From: Sedimentisphaerales bacterium
GTDB taxonomy: Bacteria > Planctomycetota > Phycisphaerae > Sedimentisphaerales > Anaerobacaceae
Length of the DNA: 37,423 nucleotides
Direction: 5' to 3'
Assembly: GCA_016935195.1 (NCBI GenBank)
Contig: JAFGRL010000148.1
Span: 1 to 37,423, forward strand
Positions 34,739-37,423 of this stretch are shown piece after piece. A model generated the notes under the pieces. The model worked only from the letters and a program-made list of their open reading frames with translations. It did not search any database and was not told the DNA's origin. How positions within the stretch are numbered: position 1 is the first letter of the stretch; every line of letters starts with the position of its first letter. Both the position numbers and the translations under genes were made by a program.

Positions 34739-34939
34739 ATGAAGATAAATGAACCAACTAAGTTTTGTAAGATGGTTAGCTGGTTTCATAGCTGGATATT
34801 TATGAGAAGGATTATTTGTAGGTTTTTTGTGATGATTTGGGCGGAACATCCTGAAAGTTACTATACGGAGGAGGAGTGCTTCCGCCCTTTTGAATACAAT
34901 GTGGAGTCGGTTAGATACAGACTCCAAAAGTCTAAATAA
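34739..34939 (+). CDS. Possible small protein, 66 residues, doubtful
   Basis: An ATG-started frame encodes 66 residues: a hydrophobic, basic first half (WFHSWIFMRRIICRFFVMIW) that could be a membrane segment, and a polar second half (EHPESYYTEEECFRPFEYN). There is no ribosome binding site before the ATG. The frame crosses the first GGAGGAG hairpin and ends 27 bases before the second hairpin, which is followed by a T-run and would serve as its terminator. It may equally be a non-coding structured RNA. Confidence 0.25.
   Translation: MKINEPTKFCKMVSWFHSWIFMRRIICRFFVMIWAEHPESYYTEEECFRPFEYNVESVRYRLQKSK
34839..34891 (+). ncRNA. Hairpin presenting GGAGGAGGAG, followed by TTTT (candidate structured RNA)
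   Basis: GGGCGGAA (34839-34846) pairs perfectly with TTCCGCCC (34880-34887), followed by TTTT. The 33-base loop contains GGAGGAGGAG (34867-34876), a strong match to the anti-Shine-Dalgarno target. The same motif occurs in the loop of the next hairpin. Confidence 0.35.
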
Positions 34940-34965
34940 GCAGGTATTGATAAAATTTAAGTTCG

Positions 34966-35003
34966 GGGTCGTTCTGGAGGAGGAGCGACCCTTCTTTGTT
35001 TTT
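34966..35003 (+). terminator. Rho-independent terminator with TGGAGGAG loop
   Basis: Bases 34966-34974 pair with 34983-34991 in a 9-bp stem (one G-T pair) around the loop TGGAGGAG, followed by TTCTTTGTTTTT. It should end a transcript arriving from the LtaS-like operon or from a small RNA or gene at about 34700-34940. Confidence 0.65.
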
Positions 35004-35103
35004 CCTCAACAGTCAACATTTTTGACAATCAAACAGTTTTTTGGAAGATATCGCAAAGCTGAATCGTTGGTCTATTTTGCTACCCAAAACTATACAACCT
35101 GCT

Positions 35104-35109
35104 TATAAT
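35104..35109 (+). promoter_or_regulatory. Perfect -10 element directly before thiE
   Basis: TATAAT lies 10 bases upstream of the thiE ATG with no clear -35 at 17 bases. If used, transcription would begin only a few bases before the start codon, giving a nearly leaderless message; no ribosome binding site is seen, which agrees. Confidence 0.35.
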
Positions 35110-35119
35110 ACAGCCGTAT

Positions 35120-36172
35120 ATGAATCGCAGTATCTACAGAATAATCGATGCAAACTTCAATCGCGCCCGCGAAGCTGTGCGTGTGATGGAAGAGTTCTGT
35201 AGATTTACCTTGAATAATGAGCAATTGACTGAGCGGGCAAAGAAACTCCGCCACGAGCTTTCTGCTATTATCAGCAAGTTAGACAGCAGACGGATTATTA
35301 CAAGCAGGGACACGCCCGGCGATGTTGGGGCAGGCAAAAAAGTCGAAACCTCAATTAAGCGAGAAACCTTGAGAGACTGCCTTACAGCGAACTGTAAGCG
35401 TCTTACCGAAGCTCTGCGTGCTATTGCAGAGATGGTGCAGATTATAGACCCTGCCCAGGCTGAAAGAATTGAAAGGCTGCGGTACAACTCTTATACCATC
35501 GAGAAAGACATTATTATTTGCAGTGATACACTCAATAAATTCAGCGGCGTAAGATTGTATGTAATAGTTAGCAGCAATTTGCCGGTCGATGTGATTTCAC
35601 TGACCCAGCAATGCGTAACAGGGGGAGCTGACTGTATCCAATTGCGGGCGAAAGATATAAATGATGACAAGCTTTATGCCCTTGCAAGTGAGTTTGTCCG
35701 GATATGCAAACAGGCCAATGTCCTGAGTATAATAAACGACAGAGTCGATATTGCCATTGCTGCAGGTGCAGATGGCGTTCATCTCGGACAGAACGATTTG
35801 TTGGTTGAGCAGGCTCGCAGACTCCAGCTAACTCCGCTTATTATTGGCAAAAGTACCCATTCACCGAGTCAATTAGAATCGGCCTGCATAGAACAGCCGA
35901 CCTATGTGAGCCTTGGCCCTGTCTTCGCCTCTGGCACAAAACCATCCTACCAAGCAGTCGGGGTAGGCTATGTTCAGCAGGGCACTAAAGAATTGCAGGA
36001 AAAGGGTATAGCACATGTTGCCATTGGCGGCATAACTGTGGATAATCTCGAGAAGGTAATAAAGGCCGGTGCCAAGGCAGTAGCGGTGTCATCTGCAGTA
36101 ACAAGTGCAAAAGAGCCTGCTAAGGCCTGTCAGCAACTAAAGGAAACAATCTCATCCTACCACCCCTTGTGA
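35120..36172 (+). CDS. thiE: Thiamine phosphate synthase with N-terminal ThiE-associated domain
   Basis: This enzyme joins HMP pyrophosphate and thiazole phosphate to thiamine phosphate. It has 350 residues, about 140 more than E. coli ThiE. Residues 1-125 form the helical extension known from cyanobacterial and some other ThiE proteins (RIIDANFNRAREAVRVMEEF). Residues 145-345 are the ThiE TIM barrel: GADCIQLRAKD (diphosphate-binding), INDRVDIAIAAGADGVHLGQ, IGKSTHSPSQ, VSLGPVFASGTKP and VAIGGIT. It has no ribosome binding site and a TATAAT 10 bases before the ATG. No other thi gene is in the window and no TPP riboswitch precedes it, so its regulation is unclear. Confidence 0.94.
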   Translation: MNRSIYRIIDANFNRAREAVRVMEEFCRFTLNNEQLTERAKKLRHELSAIISKLDSRRIITSRDTPGDVGAGKKVETSIKRETLRDCLTANCKRLTEALRAIAEMVQIIDPAQAERIERLRYNSYTIEKDIIICSDTLNKFSGVRLYVIVSSNLPVDVISLTQQCVTGGADCIQLRAKDINDDKLYALASEFVRICKQANVLSIINDRVDIAIAAGADGVHLGQNDLLVEQARRLQLTPLIIGKSTHSPSQLESACIEQPTYVSLGPVFASGTKPSYQAVGVGYVQQGTKELQEKGIAHVAIGGITVDNLEKVIKAGAKAVAVSSAVTSAKEPAKACQQLKETISSYHPL

Positions 36173-36770
36173 CAAAAGAAAATAATCCTTCACTAACCTT
36201 AACTGCTCACACATCTTAGGGCAATGATATCTTGAGTTTTCCCTGCATATTATCCACCTCCGAGAGAATTTAGCGAATAACCTAAAACAACTCATATTTA
36301 TATGTCTAACAAACAAGGTGTTCAAAGAATACAGGTAGATACTCCCGACTCAGAAAACCATATTGTGCGACGTATCTCCTTTGTATATAGACCCTTACAA
36401 TCACGATCGCGTTAAATAGTATCGGATGACAATAAAGCCGGATGAATAATTTTCGAATCCCGATTTGTCTGTGAGGCTCTTCGACAAAGAAAAAATGCGG
36501 GCAATAATCCTGTTATCAACAGGTTGTCCACAAAACCTTATTGCTTCACATTATAGCCTTAAGGCAGTGTATTTCTGTTGAGAGTACTTGGAAAATGGTT
36601 AGTGATATCTACACTGTGAATTTAATCGTATGAGAGCTTGTTTTTCTTGCCAAAATTTTTTAAGGGTTATAAAATAAAGATGAAAGTTCGGCTTTTTTAG
36701 CAAGTACCGGAAATGCCGAGACCGTAAGCAGGTTATTTCTAATATATTGATGTGCGGAAGGAGTCGATAT
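36173..36770. other. Intergenic region with DnaA-box-like sites
   Basis: No convincing gene lies in these 598 AT-rich bases. An ATG frame of 38 codons at 36302-36418 lacks a ribosome binding site and resembles nothing. Three 9-mers resemble the DnaA box: TTATCCACC (36250-36258), TTATCAACA (36513-36521) and TTGTCCACA (36524-36532), the last two only 2 bases apart. A hairpin CCTGTT/AACAGG overlaps the second one. Confidence 0.4.
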
Positions 36771-37187
36771 ATGGCTGATAATTTCGAAAATCCCCAAAAT
36801 TCTGACGAGCAAAAAGAGCCCGGAACAAAAACAGCACCTGAACCATCTCCAGCGAGCGTGCAAACCGAAACATCCAGAAATGCCAGGGACCTGGCAATGC
36901 TATGTCACTTGCTGGGAATAATTGGGTTTTTTGCACCACTGGTTATCTGGCTGAATGAGAAGGACAAGCATGAATTTGTAAATCAACATGGGCGGGCGGC
37001 CATGAATTACCAGATATCGATACTCATATACTATGTAGCAGCCTGGCTGCTGTGCTTCATTTTGATCGGGTTCTTCGTACTTATCGGCCTGGCGATAATA
37101 CACATCGTCTTTGTAATTATGGGAGCGGTCAAGGCCAGCAAGGGCATGCCGTGGCAATATCCGATTGCAATCCGTTTTCTTAAGTGA
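36771..37187 (+). CDS. DUF4870 domain membrane protein (Tic20-like)
   Basis: This 138-residue protein has a polar, acidic, proline-rich N-terminus (1-45) and then the DUF4870 region: ARDLAMLCHLLGIIGFFAPL, WLNEKDKHEFVNQHGRAAMNYQ, two hydrophobic segments around 80-117, and a conserved end with MGAVKASKGMPWQYP. Three or four membrane helices are predicted. DUF4870 proteins resemble the Tic20 family; no activity is established. The start is set by AAGGAG at 36758-36763 ahead of the ATG at 36771; the frame is open further upstream to 36747 but without a site. It stands alone between intergenic regions. Confidence 0.87.
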   Translation: MADNFENPQNSDEQKEPGTKTAPEPSPASVQTETSRNARDLAMLCHLLGIIGFFAPLVIWLNEKDKHEFVNQHGRAAMNYQISILIYYVAAWLLCFILIGFFVLIGLAIIHIVFVIMGAVKASKGMPWQYPIAIRFLK

Positions 37188-37336
37188 GCAACGCTATTAA
37201 ATGTTTCTGACAACTTAGATTGTGCTTTGCATAAGTTTTGCAATATGGACGGCAGGAGCGTTTGTGCATCAGAGTCTCTTGGGTGAATAATAGAGCCTAA
37301 GGCGGTATAAGGCTGTCGACTAATAAACAGCTCTTT

Positions 37337-37365
37337 TTGACTTTTCCAGGCCCATATGTTATCAT
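37337..37365 (+). promoter_or_regulatory. Candidate promoter near the window end
   Basis: TTGACT (37337-37342) and TATCAT (37360-37365) are 17 bases apart. Transcription would start about at 37372, almost on the ATG at 37374. Confidence 0.4.
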
Positions 37366-37373
37366 TTCTATAA

Positions 37374-37423
37374 ATGGCAGGGTTTACTAAAACATCGAAG
37401 CAGGGCGGCGATTCCAACCGGAA
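37374..37423 (+). CDS. Possible start of a gene running out of the window
   Basis: An ATG at 37374 opens a frame (MAGFTKTSKQGGDSNR) that stays open to the last base. It has no ribosome binding site, but a promoter-like pair places the transcription start a base or two before the ATG, as for a leaderless gene. Sixteen codons are too few to identify a product, and the frame may be chance. Confidence 0.25.
   Translation, partial: MAGFTKTSKQGGDSNR

Larger units (their letters stand above)
34527..35119. other. 593-base intergenic region with structured elements
   Basis: It contains a small hairpin right after the LtaS-like gene (TCCTTTT/AAAAGGA, 34528-34545), a possible short gene (34739-34939), two hairpins that both present GGAGGAG (34839-34887 and 34966-34991), a TTGACA at 35022 and a perfect TATAAT at 35104-35109. 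No thiamine (TPP) riboswitch motif was found before thiE. Confidence 0.5.

Noticed and set aside
34527-35119. TPP riboswitch before thiE
   Set aside because: No CTGAGA-type core or matching second arm was found in the region.
36302-36418. 38-codon frame between thiE and the DUF4870 gene
   Set aside because: It has no ribosome binding site or promoter and no similarity that I recognise; chance is the simpler explanation.
36460-36490. tRNA-like T-loop (TTCGAATCCC)
   Set aside because: No paired T-stem, acceptor stem or CCA end surrounds it, so it is a chance match.
37031-37417. Minus-strand frame at the window end
   Set aside because: Its downstream half lies opposite the DUF4870 gene and the rest has no start signal or recognisable domain.

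Overview
This window looks like a contig piece from an anaerobic or fermentative Gram-negative bacterium of the Planctomycetota, most likely a Phycisphaerae-type lineage. The taxonomic reading is inference, with no database search behind it. It rests on five things: a large secreted protein ending in a short dockerin-like tail after a GEVED domain; the NagB–PIG-L fusion; a DUF4954 protein; ThiE with a long N-terminal extension; and a lipopolysaccharide-type heptosyltransferase plus MlaE/MlaF lipid transporter genes, which imply an outer membrane. Base composition is moderate and genes lie on both strands in short operons. No tRNA, rRNA, CRISPR array, phage gene or intact transposase was seen.

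Layout. 1-1684: a potassium uptake pair, TrkH (cut by the window start) and TrkA. 1761-4255: a LarA-type nickel-pincer 2-hydroxyacid racemase followed by glycerate kinase. 4256-4714: a gene graveyard with two recognisable relics on opposite strands and a terminator. 4715-7372 (minus): a multidomain secreted protein. 7672-9110 (minus): three small proteins of unknown function, two of them membrane proteins. 9111-9858: no intact gene, but a fibronectin-III relic and a palindromic repeat element. 9859-16095: a compact operon of a GlcN6P deaminase/deacetylase fusion, phosphotransacetylase, acetate kinase and DUF4954. 16085-17781 (minus): mlaF and mlaE without a visible MCE partner. 18147-18887: a stand-alone B12-binding-like protein. 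19099-22005: isoleucyl-tRNA synthetase, converging on a heptosyltransferase (22010-23065). 23225-30351: two paralogous barrel-plus-HEAT secreted proteins in inverted orientation around an AsmA-like protein and a Gfo/Idh oxidoreductase. 30684-34526: an operon of a degenerate E2-type acyltransferase domain, a GH130 glycoside phosphorylase and an LtaS-like membrane phosphotransferase. 34527-35119: a structured intergenic region with two hairpins that both present GGAGGAG. 35120-36172: thiamine phosphate synthase. 36771-37187: a DUF4870 membrane protein.

How the genes may work together. The NagB–PIG-L / Pta / AckA / DUF4954 operon suggests amino-sugar use in which acetate from deacetylation and acetyl-CoA are interconverted. 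The E2-like/GH130/LtaS-like operon looks like a surface glycan module. The barrel-HEAT paralogues and the dockerin-like protein fit polysaccharide handling outside the cytoplasm. The candidates most likely to be new biology are the E2-like protein with a destroyed active-site motif in the GH130 operon, the barrel-HEAT paralogue locus, and the double GGAGGAG hairpin region upstream of thiE.
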